Part shown: positions 12,513 to 23,328 of the stretch, one piece after another
Layout of the letters: the number at the start of each line of letters is the position of its first letter
Numbering within the stretch: the stretch's first letter is position 1
DNA from: Aquanectria penicillioides
Taxonomy: Eukaryota; Ascomycota; Sordariomycetes; Hypocreales; Nectriaceae
Length of the DNA: 64,000 nt
Assembly (NCBI GenBank): GCA_003415625.1
Contig: PYIU01000010.1
Coordinates: 620,001 to 684,000 of the forward strand
Direction of reading: 5' to 3'
Notes under the pieces: model-generated
Seen by the model: only the letters and a program-made list of their open reading frames with translations
What the model was told of the DNA's origin: nothing
Databases searched by the model: none
Position numbers and translations under genes: made by a program

Positions 12513-13376
12513 ATGGGATACCTTCAAACTTATTTGGAATGCGCATGTTACAATTTTATACTACAGAAAGATTCCGAAATATTGCAGAAACGAGGGTGGG
12601 AGTGTCCTCAATCAGCCGAGCTTAAAGAATGGATCAAGGAGGTATCCAAGCATGAGGCTCTGATTAAGAAACTAAAACTAGAATGGAAAATCCGCACAAT
12701 CAGACATGCAGTGGCTCATCGAAATCCACAAAGCTCAGACCATTTGATACGTCACCTTCTCAACGCAGAGTCTTTCACAAAAGCCCTAGGTGACACAGCA
12801 TATTCGAACAAGATTTTCAAGCTACGATCGGATGCCGACTCGATATTTAAAATTCTAAAGGAGGAACAAGAGAACCTTGAGGAGGCGGCAAACAAGGCTG
12901 AATCAAGCATCCAAAAGCATGATGCCTGCATTGAAAGTTGCAAGAACACCATCAAAAGGTGTAACGAAGGCATTAATCGCTGGAAGGTCACGATTACGTC
13001 TACTGAAAACAGCAAAGACGCCGTGAATCGATCCATTACCATCATCGGGGATTATAATGCCACGATAAAGAAGTGTCACACTACTATCGAAAGTTGTAAT
13101 TTGGCCATTATTCGTTGCAATGGGATCAAGGAGCAGGTTGAAACAACGAAAAAGCAATGTAAGCTGACGGCTGGGAACAAACTAAAGCGGGTAACCAGGA
13201 AAAGCCTTGATGAAATAGACACAGCAACACTTATTTTTCCAGACGGGGATCATGATCCTAAGTATATTGTTACAGAAAATGAGAGCGGGTATAGTGACAC
13301 AGACGGTGATGGCCGGGATAGTGATACAGGAACTGACAGTGAAGATAATGATGAGGAAAGTGAGAATACTGAATGA
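12513..13376 (+). CDS. HEPN-like RX4H coiled-coil protein with acidic tail
   Basis: Open frame of 287 codons from the first in-frame ATG at 12513 (MGYLQTYLECACYNF). The frame is open further upstream without an ATG, so the N terminus may be incomplete. Residues 64-69 read RHAVAH inside KIRTIRHAVAHRNP. This fits the R-(N/D/H)-x3-H signature of HEPN-fold RNases and also a fungal family often labelled ubiquinol-cytochrome c reductase by transitive annotation, which carries an IRHTAVHR-like motif. Residues about 110-235 are helical with repeated I-x2-C and C-x5-C units (IESCKNTIKRC, IESCNLAIIRC). The last 45 residues are strongly acidic (SDTDGDGRDSDTGTDSEDND). There are no introns. It is co-oriented with the two upstream genes. 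RNase activity is a hypothesis based on a single short motif. Confidence 0.7.
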   Translation: MGYLQTYLECACYNFILQKDSEILQKRGWECPQSAELKEWIKEVSKHEALIKKLKLEWKIRTIRHAVAHRNPQSSDHLIRHLLNAESFTKALGDTAYSNKIFKLRSDADSIFKILKEEQENLEEAANKAESSIQKHDACIESCKNTIKRCNEGINRWKVTITSTENSKDAVNRSITIIGDYNATIKKCHTTIESCNLAIIRCNGIKEQVETTKKQCKLTAGNKLKRVTRKSLDEIDTATLIFPDGDHDPKYIVTENESGYSDTDGDGRDSDTGTDSEDNDEESENTE

Positions 13377-13944
13377 AGTCAGCTTGATGCAAAATGTGCG
13401 GCATTTAATATCACATGCGTCAGAAATTGTACAAAATCCGACAGTATGGTTAAGATAACAAGAAGACCAATGTTATTGCAAAAGAGGGAAGAAAGGGAAG
13501 ATTGATAAAGTGGCATGGGGTTATGAAGGGCAAAGGTTAACGATACAAATGTTAGAAATGTAGAATAATAAATTGAGACCGAAGATTTTGAGATTAAATC
13601 CTCATTTAGGTGTGAATCGAGCAATTGAAGTTGTACATTGTAGATATCGCAAGGTAACTACACAGACACCAATTGAATTCCATTGTCAAACGTTCAAGTC
13701 AATCTTTGCCTACATCTCACTTCCAATGGCTTAATGAAAACTTTGTCGTCATTTTATTTTGAATATTCCAAGCACCAGAACTTGGGGATGTAGCATGATC
13801 AGTTATGCACGTCATAACTCCCCAAATTCACATCCAACCTCTATATGACATGAGATCAAATTTCCCCACCGTGCCATATTCTCACCAAGCTTGGGCAGTA
13901 TCTGGGTTGTAGCAACATGGTGGACAAATCGAAGCTAATACACT
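13377..13944. other. Convergent intergenic region
   Basis: About 570 bp of A+T-rich sequence between two convergent 3' ends. It probably holds both 3' untranslated regions and polyadenylation sites. No gene or repeat is recognised. Confidence 0.5.
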
Positions 13945-15236
13945 CTATAGCTTCGCCGTAAGAGAAATCTCCCGAACCAACTGCACAACCCGGTTGGCGC
14001 ACCCGTACGAGCCCTGGTAGCCCCATCCTGCGTGGCCGTAATTATGGACAACCCAGGTGCCATCAATCTTCTCCTTCTCTACACGGGCCCCATTCTCGCG
14101 GAAAGGCCTCAACCCAACGCCGTGGCGAATGATGTCGAGATCCTTGACGCCGCCACCGTTGGTGAGCTCAGGGCAAATTTCGACAGCTCGCTTCATAATT
14201 CGCATAGCGATGTTAGGATCAGGTTGGCTGTCCCACTGGCCTTTCTGATAGGTACCGCCGAGGATAGTGCCACCGCCCGCTGCGCGAGTCATCATGTAGC
14301 ACAATTCCTCGTCACCGTCGTCTGTACCTGACAAGCAGTACATGGAGGGGGCCACTTGTCGGACGAGGACAATCTGACCGCGAATAGGCGCCATGGTTTT
14401 GTCCATCACTCCACCCAACTTCGAGGCCAGCAGACCGGTTGCATTGATGACAATATCAGCCTTACGGCCAGTCTCACTTTGCTTCGCGGCCTCTGAAATA
14501 TGCCCAAGTACTGCACGACGGAATACCACACTGTTGGCTCGGCACTGGCCTAGTAGCCATGGTAGGTAGATGGCGGTATTAATGCAAACAGAGCCAAACT
14601 CGGAACCTGACGCCATCCCTTTCGGCAGCTCAGGCTTGGGTAGTTCTCGGAAGTTATCCACCATGGCCCCAAACCAAGGTTTCTCTTTGAAAGGGCCATC
14701 AAGAGCATTGCCACCAGTCCTCAGCAAAGCGATGTCTTTTTCTCGTCTATAAATTCGATTTTCTATTCTCAAAGTTAATATAAACATATTATGTTTGCCC
14801 AAGTGGCTGCAGCAACATTCACTTACTCTGCAAGTGAATTCCAGCTTCTGGCGTCTCAAGTGCAAGCCTCCGCAACACAGGCCAGGTTTCCTCCTCCCAG
14901 TTCATTCCCTCACCTGGTGCCATCCTATGGACGGACATGTTGCATTAGCTAACAGTTCAGATTTACTCATGTAACCTTTTCGCATGGCATCCACGTACGG
15001 TGTGAAATTGGCCCCAGCCCATGGAGAGGCATATTCAATGTCGTAGTCACCAGGCATGTGCTTGGCCACCACAGTGATTTTGTTGGCCTGGTCTTGGGAG
15101 AGCAGATATGCCGAAGTCAAACCAGCCACACCGGCCCTTCAAAGCATTATGATGTTAGTATTAATCATGTCCAACTATAGCGATTCAAGTTGGATCCTGA
15201 GAGACAGACGCACCCTACAACCACAATGTTGGGCAT
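13945..15236 (-). CDS. D-amino-acid oxidase, peroxisomal
   Basis: FAD-dependent D-amino-acid oxidase, which oxidises D-amino acids to 2-oxo acids, ammonia and hydrogen peroxide. The start is the ATG at 15236 (MPNIVVVG); an intron splits the FAD-binding Rossmann motif, giving VVVGAGVAGLTSAYLLSQ after splicing. The second exon holds YASPWAGANFTPY. A short exon with MNWEEETWPVLRRLALETPEAGIH follows, and the long last exon carries VINATGLLASKLGG, PIRGQIVLVR, the substrate-binding Tyr/Arg region and HNYGHAGWGYQGSYG. The protein ends in SLTAKL, and the final AKL is a type 1 peroxisomal targeting signal, as usual for this family. The likely acceptor before MNWEEE follows the bases GATGGCACCAG, since the nearer AG breaks the frame. 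It is transcribed divergently from the Zn2Cys6 regulator at 16365, about 1.1 kb apart, so the two could be co-regulated. Confidence 0.93.
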
Positions 15237-15520
15237 CGTGGAATATGGCGAACAGAGAGTGTGTATCAGTAACGACAAGAGATTGAGATTGAGAGGCGGG
15301 TTTATCCCAAGGATCGAGGCTTAGCCTGTTGCTTGTTTAGGAGTTTATTGAAGATACACGGCCTGGGAGGTAACTTGCAGGTGTGAGTGAATAAGTTGAG
15401 CCCTGAAAGTTGCAGCCGGTCCAAAGCCTCCATTGGGTGTTGTCTTTATGAAGCGATTTGCCGTGTGGGGAAGTTAGATTGTGGAGTGAGCCAATCACGG
15501 GGGTCGTTAATCCGCTCCAA

Positions 15521-15542
15521 CCCGCCGGCTGCTTCCGGCGGG
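15521..15542. repeat. Inverted repeat with CGG half-sites
   Basis: Perfect 8-bp arms CCCGCCGG and CCGGCGGG separated by CTGCTT. Beyond the core, CCGCTCCAA on the left and TGAAGCGG on the right continue the symmetry imperfectly. It lies about 285 bp upstream of the oxidase start. Confidence 0.7.
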
Positions 15543-16083
15543 TGAAGCGGTTTCAATCGGTTGGAACTCCGCAGTTTTGAGCCAAAAAGCTGTTGATGAT
15601 TCGACTGACCATATCGTTCTACGGCGCCGACCGGTCCTCAGAATAGAATGATTACCGCAATACGATAATGATGAATGAATTAGCTGTGTTATCGTGGAAG
15701 CCCCAAGTATTTCCGCCGTGAGCTTGCTACCCTGTATCGAGTCTATTTGGTTTTATCTTACTCAGCTGGGGGTTGAAGCTTAGATATTTACACTCTCTTA
15801 ATCCTATCCGTTATTGCAGAAGAAATATTCGATCATAATCTCGTGAAACATTATTTTCTGCTGTGTTTCTAAATTGGGGCTGGGTTCACTGTTTGTTGGC
15901 AAGTGTAGGTGTGCAAACCTTTGTTTACATGTCGCCTGACACAAACCAAGTCAAATTTCGAATTCAAGTCCAAAAGGCAGGACTTATAGAGGCGCATATC
16001 TTCGTATTCAAAACCCTTTGACCTATTTTAATTTCCAGCTAAATTAAATTACTTCTGAATTGTCTTGATTCTGTTAAGTTACG

Positions 16084-16116
16084 TCCGATCGGATGGTCGG
16101 ACTGTCGGACTGTCGG
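16084..16116. repeat. CGG array with 8-bp period
   Basis: CGG occurs at 16090, 16098, 16106 and 16114, exactly 8 bases apart, as CGGA TGGT CGGA CTGT CGGA CTGT CGGA. The first copy is also the right half of the palindrome TCCGATCGGA (16084-16093). It sits about 250 bp upstream of the Zn2Cys6 gene start and is a candidate multi-site binding element. Confidence 0.6.
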
Positions 16117-16364
16117 AGAGTTTTCACCCCCGAGACATGGACAGCTGCCTAACCTGTCGGAAAATTCCTTTCCCCGGCTGCCCGACATTGTGTTCCATGC
16201 CGTGCCATCAGAGGTCAGGTTGGAGGCAAAACTTCGGATTCGTAATCCGATGCGCTTGAGTCGACGTTCATTTGAGGACTTGGTTTGGCATCATTTATGT
16301 TTGTTTTTGCAGGAGATTCGTGCCTGAATGGACATTCTATCGACGCTAGCCCAAAATAGCAATT

Positions 16365-18685
16365 ATGCAGGACTCTAAGCCCACAACCAACCGTCGCAGA
16401 ACAAAGGCACAACTCTCATGTAACATGTGTCGTCGTCGAAAGTATGACACGGCTTTTCATATGGGAAAATTGAAAACAGGCAAATTGCTAACCTTAGATT
16501 TTCAGGTTGGGCTGTGACCGAAAACTGCCCTGTGGAACGTGTTCTGCCCGAGGAATATCATCATCATGCACATATCCGCCGGGCAACAACCCCGAAAGTC
16601 AGGACCCATCTACTGTTGCTCCATCCACTATTCAAGGGAGGTTAAGCCAGCTCGAAGGGTTAGTCGTCAACTTGATGTCGAACTTCCAGCGTAGTGGCAA
16701 TGGAGCTGCAGCGCAACTTTCTTCGGCTGCGATGCAGCATCACCCCATTCCTTGCACCCCAACGCCAAACACAGCTCTCACCCCTGATTTACCCCCTTCG
16801 TCGACGCATAATATGTCGGAGCCTGGAAAAATAAGCATTAGCCCTAACAGCACAAACTATGTCAGCAGCTATCACTGGAGTGCCATTCTAGACGGGATAG
16901 AGGAATTGAAGACCTTTTTTAATTCTCAGGACGAGGCAGAAGAAGTTGGCAGTCCGGGAGACGCTGAAATGTCCAACAGCCCTGAATCTATACGCTCGTC
17001 ACCACGTAGACCTGCTCTCATTCACGGCCCGCAAAAACCAGCATCGCTAGAGGATCTGTTATCAGCGATTCCAGAACGTCATGTTGTCGATCGTCACGTG
17101 TTCAACTATTTCAACGACTTGAATTTGGCTTTCCGTTAGTTTGCCGGCCGTCCAATCAAGTTTCTAATGCTAATAAGATATCTGCTCATATAGCGTTCAT
17201 GCATCGAGGAACTTTTATCCAAGAGGTTTGTTCCTTATCTCGAATACGGACAAAATCCTAACCCATGTGTGAGTCGAGCTAACTTTGGATTTTGGCTACA
17301 GTATGAAAGGTTTTGGGAAAACCCTGCACAAGTCACACCCATCTGGCTAGGCTTGCTCTTTTCCATGCTATGCGTTTCCTTAGACGCAAGCCAGAGTTCC
17401 ACAGCCTATAACAGAGAAAGCTACCCAACCGAGTCCCCGAATATCTCGATGAGATAATTCAGTGCCTTGTTCTTGCCGACTACACCAAAGGAGGCCCTCA
17501 TGTCATGGAAACACTCATGCATTACATAAGAATCGAACACTATAGAAGTCCAGACACAGAGACTGGGACTTCGCTCCTGATCAACCTCGTCCTCCGCCTT
17601 GCTTTACAAATGGGCTATCATAGAGACCCTTCTCATTTTCCAAACATTACTCCTTTTGACGGGGAGATGAGGAGACGGTTGTGGATATTTCTCTATTCTA
17701 TCGATATTGTGACAGCCTTTCAAGCTGGAGTTCCAAGAATGATCCAAGACCGTCTCTGTGATATCGACTATCCAAGGAATATTTTTGATGGCGACATTAG
17801 TACGGATATAAAAGAGCTTCCGCCTTCCCGACCTGACGACATAGCGACTCCAATTCAACATCTTGTTACCAAACACAGGTTGTTTCAGGTTATTGGCAAG
17901 ATCGCAGACTGGGTCATGACTCCGAATGAGACGGCCACTGAATTAGAAACCGAAAGAAAATACCTTGAAACTCTCTTGCAGTCGACCTACGAATCTATAT
18001 CAGACAGCCAAAAATTCACTTCTATCAGCCACTACCTTCTCGACACTTCCGAATCCATCATCATTCGACTTAGCAACACATTAGTATTTCTCAAAGGTCT
18101 CATTGCGCTAAATAAACATCATCTAAACACCGAGTAAGTGTTTCACACTCAAAGATCTCTCTCGGTTGAATAAATACTCACAAATCAAGAAACGACACTG
18201 AAGACCAGGGCGGTACCCAGAAATGCCTCGACGCTGCGCTACAAATACTAGAGTACCAGTACATTCTGGACACGGAGACACAACCTGGCGGAATCTTGGC
18301 GGCTGTCAAACTCAAAAGCTCATCATCCATGTCGCATGAATTCCTGATGGCAACTGTGTTGCTCTCGAGATACCTACTTCAGATCATTACAGGGAAGTTC
18401 ACATCTGAGGATCCAGGCAGGCTACAGCTGATAGAATCATCTCTCAAGCGCTCCAACAAGATTTGGAGCCGGGACAGCACTCTGTCCAAGGAAGCTAAAA
18501 CCGCCACGAACTTATTGAAATTTCTCTTCGAGAAGCTTGAAATCGCACTGGCTGAGCAAGATTGTATATCCGTCAATACAGAAGATTATCTGAATCTTTT
18601 GGGCGGCCTGCAAGATTTTGACGCCGCAATAGTTTCGAACCCCACTAGTGGATTTACTCAAGGCTTTCATGGGCCTTTGCCTTGA
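16365..18685 (+). CDS. Zn2Cys6 transcription factor with fungal-specific domain (one frameshift)
   Basis: Nuclear fungal transcription factor. The start ATG at 16365 opens MQDSKPTTNRRRTKAQL, and an intron at about 16442-16504 splits the zinc cluster, which after splicing reads C-x2-C-x6-C-x6-C-x2-C-x7-C (CNMCRRRKLGC..CGTC..SSC) and is followed by TYPPGNNP. A linker (QGRLSQLEGLVVNLM) can dimerise. The fungal-specific regulatory domain includes CLVLADYTKGG, ALQMGYHRDPSHF and DGEMRRRLWIFLYSIDIVTAFQAG. Further introns lie at about 17136-17193, 17226-17300 and 18134-18189. Between 17430 and 17445 the frame slips by one base at the C4 run 17435-17438 (TESP in one frame, EYLDEIIQC in the next). A 41-nt intron could also bridge this but is implausibly short. 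It is divergent from the D-amino-acid oxidase, which may be its target. Confidence 0.82.
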
Positions 18686-19046
18686 TGGGCTTTAACAGTT
18701 CGTACACTTTAGTACTAGAGTAACCGTCGTCATATCAATTTAATCGTGTTCACATGGTTGGAGGTGGCGTGCAATCAAACTCTTAACATCCTCGTCTAGA
18801 GGCTCAAAATGATTCTAAATGCTATAGGCTAAGATGTTTATACAATAGACCCTGATAAAGGAAACTGCTAAGTTCTATTAGCCGTGATGTTTTCCCTTCC
18901 GCTGATGATGCCCATGATTGTGTTGAGAGTAGGCAACTTCCTTGTTGCCGTTGATGAATTAGAACTGGTATGAATGCAAGGTCCCCACCTGCAATGAATG
19001 AACCGGATAGAAAAAAAAGAAAAAGAAATGAAGGGTAACAGAGCTC
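18686..19046. other. Short convergent intergenic region
   Basis: 360 bp between the 3' ends of the regulator and the MFS transporter. Nothing is recognised apart from presumed 3' untranslated sequence. Confidence 0.5.
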
Positions 19047-21022
19047 TTAAGACTTCTTCTCCGTCGTGTCCTGAGCCTCGTCACCTGGTTTGGCGACTGG
19101 CTCGTCCACCACCTTGACGCTCTTCCATTCCATTCCTAGTGCCCCGAAGAGCGTGAGTGACGCAAGGATAACGCAGAGCATGAGGCACTTTCTTAATGAT
19201 GCATTATAAGCCCGCAAAACGTTTGTTGCGGATTCTGTTCCATATTCTTTTTCCATGGCGGCGAAAAGTCCAGAAACACCATTGGAAACAACCCTTGCTG
19301 CGTCAACATCCGGGGCTTTCGCAGCCAGTTGTTTCATGAGTTGTCCTTGGAATAAGTTCTGGCCGACTGCAAGGAAGATGGTCCCGCTGATCGTTTGGGC
19401 GAGGACAACGATTGATGTACCAAGCGCAATGTCGGTACCTTTAAGGACTGTTTGGACGGCGGTCATGGGCAATTGAATGCCCATTCCGACGGCGAAGCCA
19501 AACAAAACCAAAGTTCCAGCCCTATCGAAATTAATCAGTAGCTGCTAGACTAACACGGCGATTTAAAAACATACCAATAAGCAGCGCTCGTGTCGAGGTC
19601 ATAGCGCAAGATCAATCCTCCAGATATCGCACACAGAACCGTGCTACAGATCATTTGAGGTACATAGTACCCGATATATGAGACCTATAATTGATCAAAA
19701 GAATTAGTCGTATACTTTATACTGAAGAATGCAGAAAATGCGTACCAGAGCTCCAGAGGCAACAGCAGCAACTGACATGGCGCCAGAGGCGGCCAAGAAA
19801 TTGATTCCAGATTGTTCTGCGGTTGCATTTTTAACAGCCTGGAACCAGATGGGCACGTAATATACAATGACAAAGAGAGCGCCACCCAAGCCAAAATTGA
19901 ACAGCACTGAACAAGCCACTGATCTCTGGCTGATAATTCGAAGGGGGAGAACTCCATGGTCGCCTTGTCGATATTCGATGAATACCCAGATAGCAAGGAG
20001 GATGACGAACAAGACGAGGCAGAGGATTATCCGCCAGTTGCTCCATGCATACGTCGTGCCGCCCCATTGAAGTGCAAGCAGGAGACAGATCATGTAGGGC
20101 ATGAGGAACATGGTGCCGAGCAAGTCCATTTTGACAAACAGGCTTCGGAAGCCGGTTGTCTTATCCTTCTTCACCTTATTGGGCAAGTTGACGAAAAAGA
20201 AAATAACAATTGCGGTTACTCCACCCATGGGAAGATTAATCCAGAAACACCATCGCCATGTGGCTCGATCAGTGAAGACTCCTGAGCGAAATTGTTAAAA
20301 AAGATATTCCAGCACGTGGTAGGCAAGCTCACCTCCGAGGGTTGGGGCAATAATCTGAGCAATTCCGGACATGCCGCCGATTATGCCCGTGTATACTGGG
20401 CGCTTCTGCAGGGGGATGCTCTCTGCAATGATAATCAACGCTCCTGAAAGAAGCCCTGCGCATCCCATGCCGGCTACTGCTCGTCCGATAATAAGGGCGA
20501 TGGAGTTTGGCGCGGCAGCGCACACGGTCGAGCCCAGTTCGAAGAGTCCAAGCGCAGCAAGAAATATCCAATCCGTCTTGTACTCGGCGTAGAGCTTTCC
20601 AAACATGAGCTGGAAGCAACATGTGGTGAGGAGGTAAGCAGAGCCGTACCAGGCTACATCGTTGAGTGAATCGAATTCGGAAGTAATAGCAGGAATGGCC
20701 GTTGCGAGGATCGAGTTGTCCTGATTTATTCGAATGAGTACAAGGGTTCACGGATGTTGCGTTGGATGAAACCTTTGATATCGGGGGCACTTACAAGACC
20801 TAGACAGAAAACCGCTAGAATGAGAGCAATAATGATGAGGGCAAGTCGCAGACCATGGGGATGCTGAGCATCGTCGGCCTCCCTGAGAGTCGAAGTGTCC
20901 GTGTCCGTCGCGTCTTCGGTGATGGCATTCTTTTCCGTCAGGGATGACTGAGAGCCTTCGTTGCGGCGAACCGAATGCAGGGACGTCCTCTGCGAGGAAC
21001 TGGACGGATCAGCAGCAGCCAT
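19047..21022 (-). CDS. MFS transporter, DHA2 (14-helix drug:H+ antiporter) type
   Basis: Multi-exon plasma-membrane transporter of the major facilitator superfamily, 14-helix DHA2 group, which exports toxins, drugs or secondary metabolites by proton antiport. The start chosen is the ATG at 21022 in ACCATGG context (MAAADPSSSSQ); an in-frame ATG at 21061 is possible. After a polar N-terminal tail come helices beginning LRLALIIIALILAVFCLGL, then the MFS motif C-like DNSILATAIPAITSEF, YGSAYLLTTCCFQLMFGKLY (motif A region), IIGRAVAGMGCAGLLSGALI and WRWCFWINLPMGG, typical of fungal DHA2 proteins. Introns fall near 20727-20793, 20290-20330, 19685-19745 and 19523-19575. The C-terminal tail is charged (VAKPGDEAQDTTEKKS). 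It is co-oriented with the aminotransferase at 21681, consistent with export of a product or of a toxic amino-acid-derived compound. Confidence 0.92.
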
Positions 21023-21680
21023 GGTGTGGAGATGGATCTGGGTTGCAGATGCCGAGAGCACAGTACACTATTTCCCGACAAGGACTACGAGGAGATTTAC
21101 GGGGTTATATAGGCTGCTGAATCCAGATTGGAAAGTTGTGAGCCGTTGACAATATCCGTTCGCTGTCTCGGAGCAGCGTCATCGTCCCCAGCACATATTC
21201 TCTTGGCAGGGTTCTGTAAAGGAGTGTGGAGTGGGTCGATCAGGGGTTGAAATGTCCATCCATTGACGTCCGAATGTCCGCGGAGATGACCCAGGACATG
21301 GATGATCAAGCGGCATGTTCAACCTTGCCTGGAGAACTACTTTGTTTTTTTGGAATGAAGAAAAAAACCTTTATTAGCTATACTTTGGTTGTAAATAAGC
21401 TTATCTTAGTTTTTGTAGCGATCGCTGCATGCAAGTTTTCGCATGTGGCGTTGAATCGTCTTCCTCATACGGAGGTGATCAACCATGGGCCGGCTCAAAC
21501 TTGCTTACCTGTGTGATGCAAGGTTTGTTTCTGAACTTCGCACATTTTTTTTTCTTTCCATTCACCGCTGCCCTAATTAGCTTTGCATGTACGCTAATTT
21601 CCACGTGTCATAAATTGATCGCTATTGCGTGCGATGGGAGACGGGCTGGATCATATGAGACAAAGAAATTTTGCAGCCCA
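21023..21680. other. Intergenic between MFS pump and aminotransferase
   Basis: About 660 bp forming the MFS promoter and the aminotransferase 3' end. T-rich runs occur near 21340-21370 and 21545-21555. No recognised element. Confidence 0.5.
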
Positions 21681-23328
21681 TCACTGCCCAGCCGGCCCCA
21701 TGTATTTTCTAAGCAACAGCAACCGCTTGCCTGCATCATCCAAGACAGAGTCATCCTTGCAGATGGCGAAGCGCAGGTAGTTTTCAGACACATGCTGGTT
21801 CTCGGGCAGATAAAACTCGCTTGGGGGGATAGCAGCAAGGCCCAGCTCCATGATGAAGAACCAGCTCATCTTAAAATCTCGCGGCCTAGCAGCGACATCA
21901 GGGGGGAACTCGTATTCCGCAGGCAGTGTGACCTTTGAAAAATTGACGAGCACAAAGTAGCCCCCCTGGGGGTTTGTGTAGGGCAGGCCTAGCTCGTCGC
22001 AGAAGCGCGTAAATCGTTTGATCTTGGCCTCCATGTCCGCCCTTGTCGTCTCCCAGAAACCCAGTTCATCGGCTTGCTCGTACGCTATGGCGCACGCTTC
22101 TTGCAGGGGGCTGGGGCTCGAGTAACAAATGCGCATATGCGCGGCGCTGACATATTTGATGAGGTCCTCGGGTCCGATGAGGAACCCGACCCGCCAACCT
22201 GTTGCGTAAAATGTCTTTCCCACGGACCCGACAGTCAGGGTCAGATCGCGGATCTCTGGCGAGAGCGTTGCAGCTCGCACCGGCTCTGTGTAGTACAGAG
22301 TGTCATAGACCTCGTCGGCAAGGAGGATGACATTGTGCTCTACGCACATATTTCCAATAGCAAGCATCTCCTCGCGCGAGAATATTTTGCCGATGGGGTT
22401 ATGAGGGCTGTTGACAACCACCATGCGCGTCCTCGGGCTAAAGACTTCCCGTAACTTGTCCATGTCCACCGTCCACTCGGACGATGATGCCACGGCAACG
22501 TCACCCTTGGGAGGAGGCTTCAACGGCACGTACTTGACTACACCGCCAGCCATTTCAATGTTACTGATGTACTGGTCGAAGAAGGGCTCAAAGACAATAA
22601 CTTCATCGCCTCCTTGTATAAATGCCATGAAAGCACTCAGCATGCCTGTTCCCATCGTGTCAGTCCATCATGATATTCCCTCCCACAGCACCACCAATAT
22701 TCTTGCCACGATTGATGTATTTTTCGTTCACCTCTCAATATCCTCGTGATGAGACGTGCTTACCTTCGTTGGCACCAGTGGAAATGGTGACCTCGGTCTC
22801 GGGGTTGATATCCCACCCGAGTACTTTCGAGTACACCGATGCAAGAGCCCGCTTCAGGCGCGGCCTTCCCTTGCTGGGCGAGTACTGGTTGGCATCGACC
22901 CTCGTTACAGATTCTTGGGCCGCTCTGATGAGAAAGTCAGGGGGGTTGTAACCGCTGGAAACATGTTACTAAATCAGCCTTGCCCATACCCATGCCGAAC
23001 GTCGATGCCTAAAAGAATACCACAGCGAAACACGTACAAGAAACCCTGTCCCATATTGATAAGGGGTTGAACCTGGAAATCGTAAGCAGGGATAAATAGG
23101 TAAATGGGTTCATGTGTTGGTTTGGTAAGCAACTCACTGGTGATTTAGCCGCAGCATCGTTGATGATTGACCTAACGAAAATGGTCAACACGCCTCTATA
23201 CTCGTCGCTCTATGGTTTCCCGCAGTTCTTTTGATCCAGTTTGTGAGCCACATTTGAACTCACCAAACATCCTGCTTTTGATGAGCGACCCGATCTGCTG
23301 GCGTCGGCCGTCGCTGAGTATCGACCAT
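21681..23328 (-). CDS. Kynurenine-type class I/II aminotransferase (PLP)
   Basis: Pyridoxal-phosphate aminotransferase of the kynurenine/glutamine transaminase type (Bna3-like). It converts kynurenine to kynurenate or transaminates related amino acids. The start at 23328 (MVDTQRRPTPADRVAHQKQD) is followed by short exons giving DVWSIINDAAAK, then QPLINMGQGFLGYNPPDFL, then DANQYSPSKGRPRLKRAL, and the long last exon from GMLSAFMAF. Key elements are NSPHNPIGK, LLADEVYDTL with the PLP-binding Asp and Tyr, SVGKTFYATGWRVGF with the Schiff-base Lys, and NYLRFAICKDD with the substrate-binding Arg. The length, near 435 residues, is normal. Introns are short with clear GTGAGT or GTACGT donors. Its upstream region holds the four-copy repeat at 23853-24136. 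Neighbours (oxidase, pump, two regulators) suggest an amino-acid-related cluster. Confidence 0.92.

Larger units (their letters stand above)
15237..16364. promoter_or_regulatory. Divergent promoter region with CGG-type motifs
   Basis: About 1.1 kb shared by the oxidase (minus) and the Zn2Cys6 regulator (plus). It contains a CCAAT box near 15491, a perfect 8-bp inverted repeat at 15521-15542 (CCCGCCGG, 6-nt spacer, CCGGCGGG) whose arms extend imperfectly outward, and a CGG array at 16084-16116. CGG/CCG half-sites are the usual target of Zn2Cys6 proteins, so self-regulation or joint regulation by the neighbouring factor is possible. This is inference from motif type only. Confidence 0.5.

Noticed and set aside
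17356..17420. 41-nt intron to explain the frame change in the first Zn2Cys6 factor
   Set aside because: A frame-correct GT..AG pair exists, but it is shorter than usual fungal introns and would remove residues that look conserved. A one-base slip at 17435-17438 is simpler.
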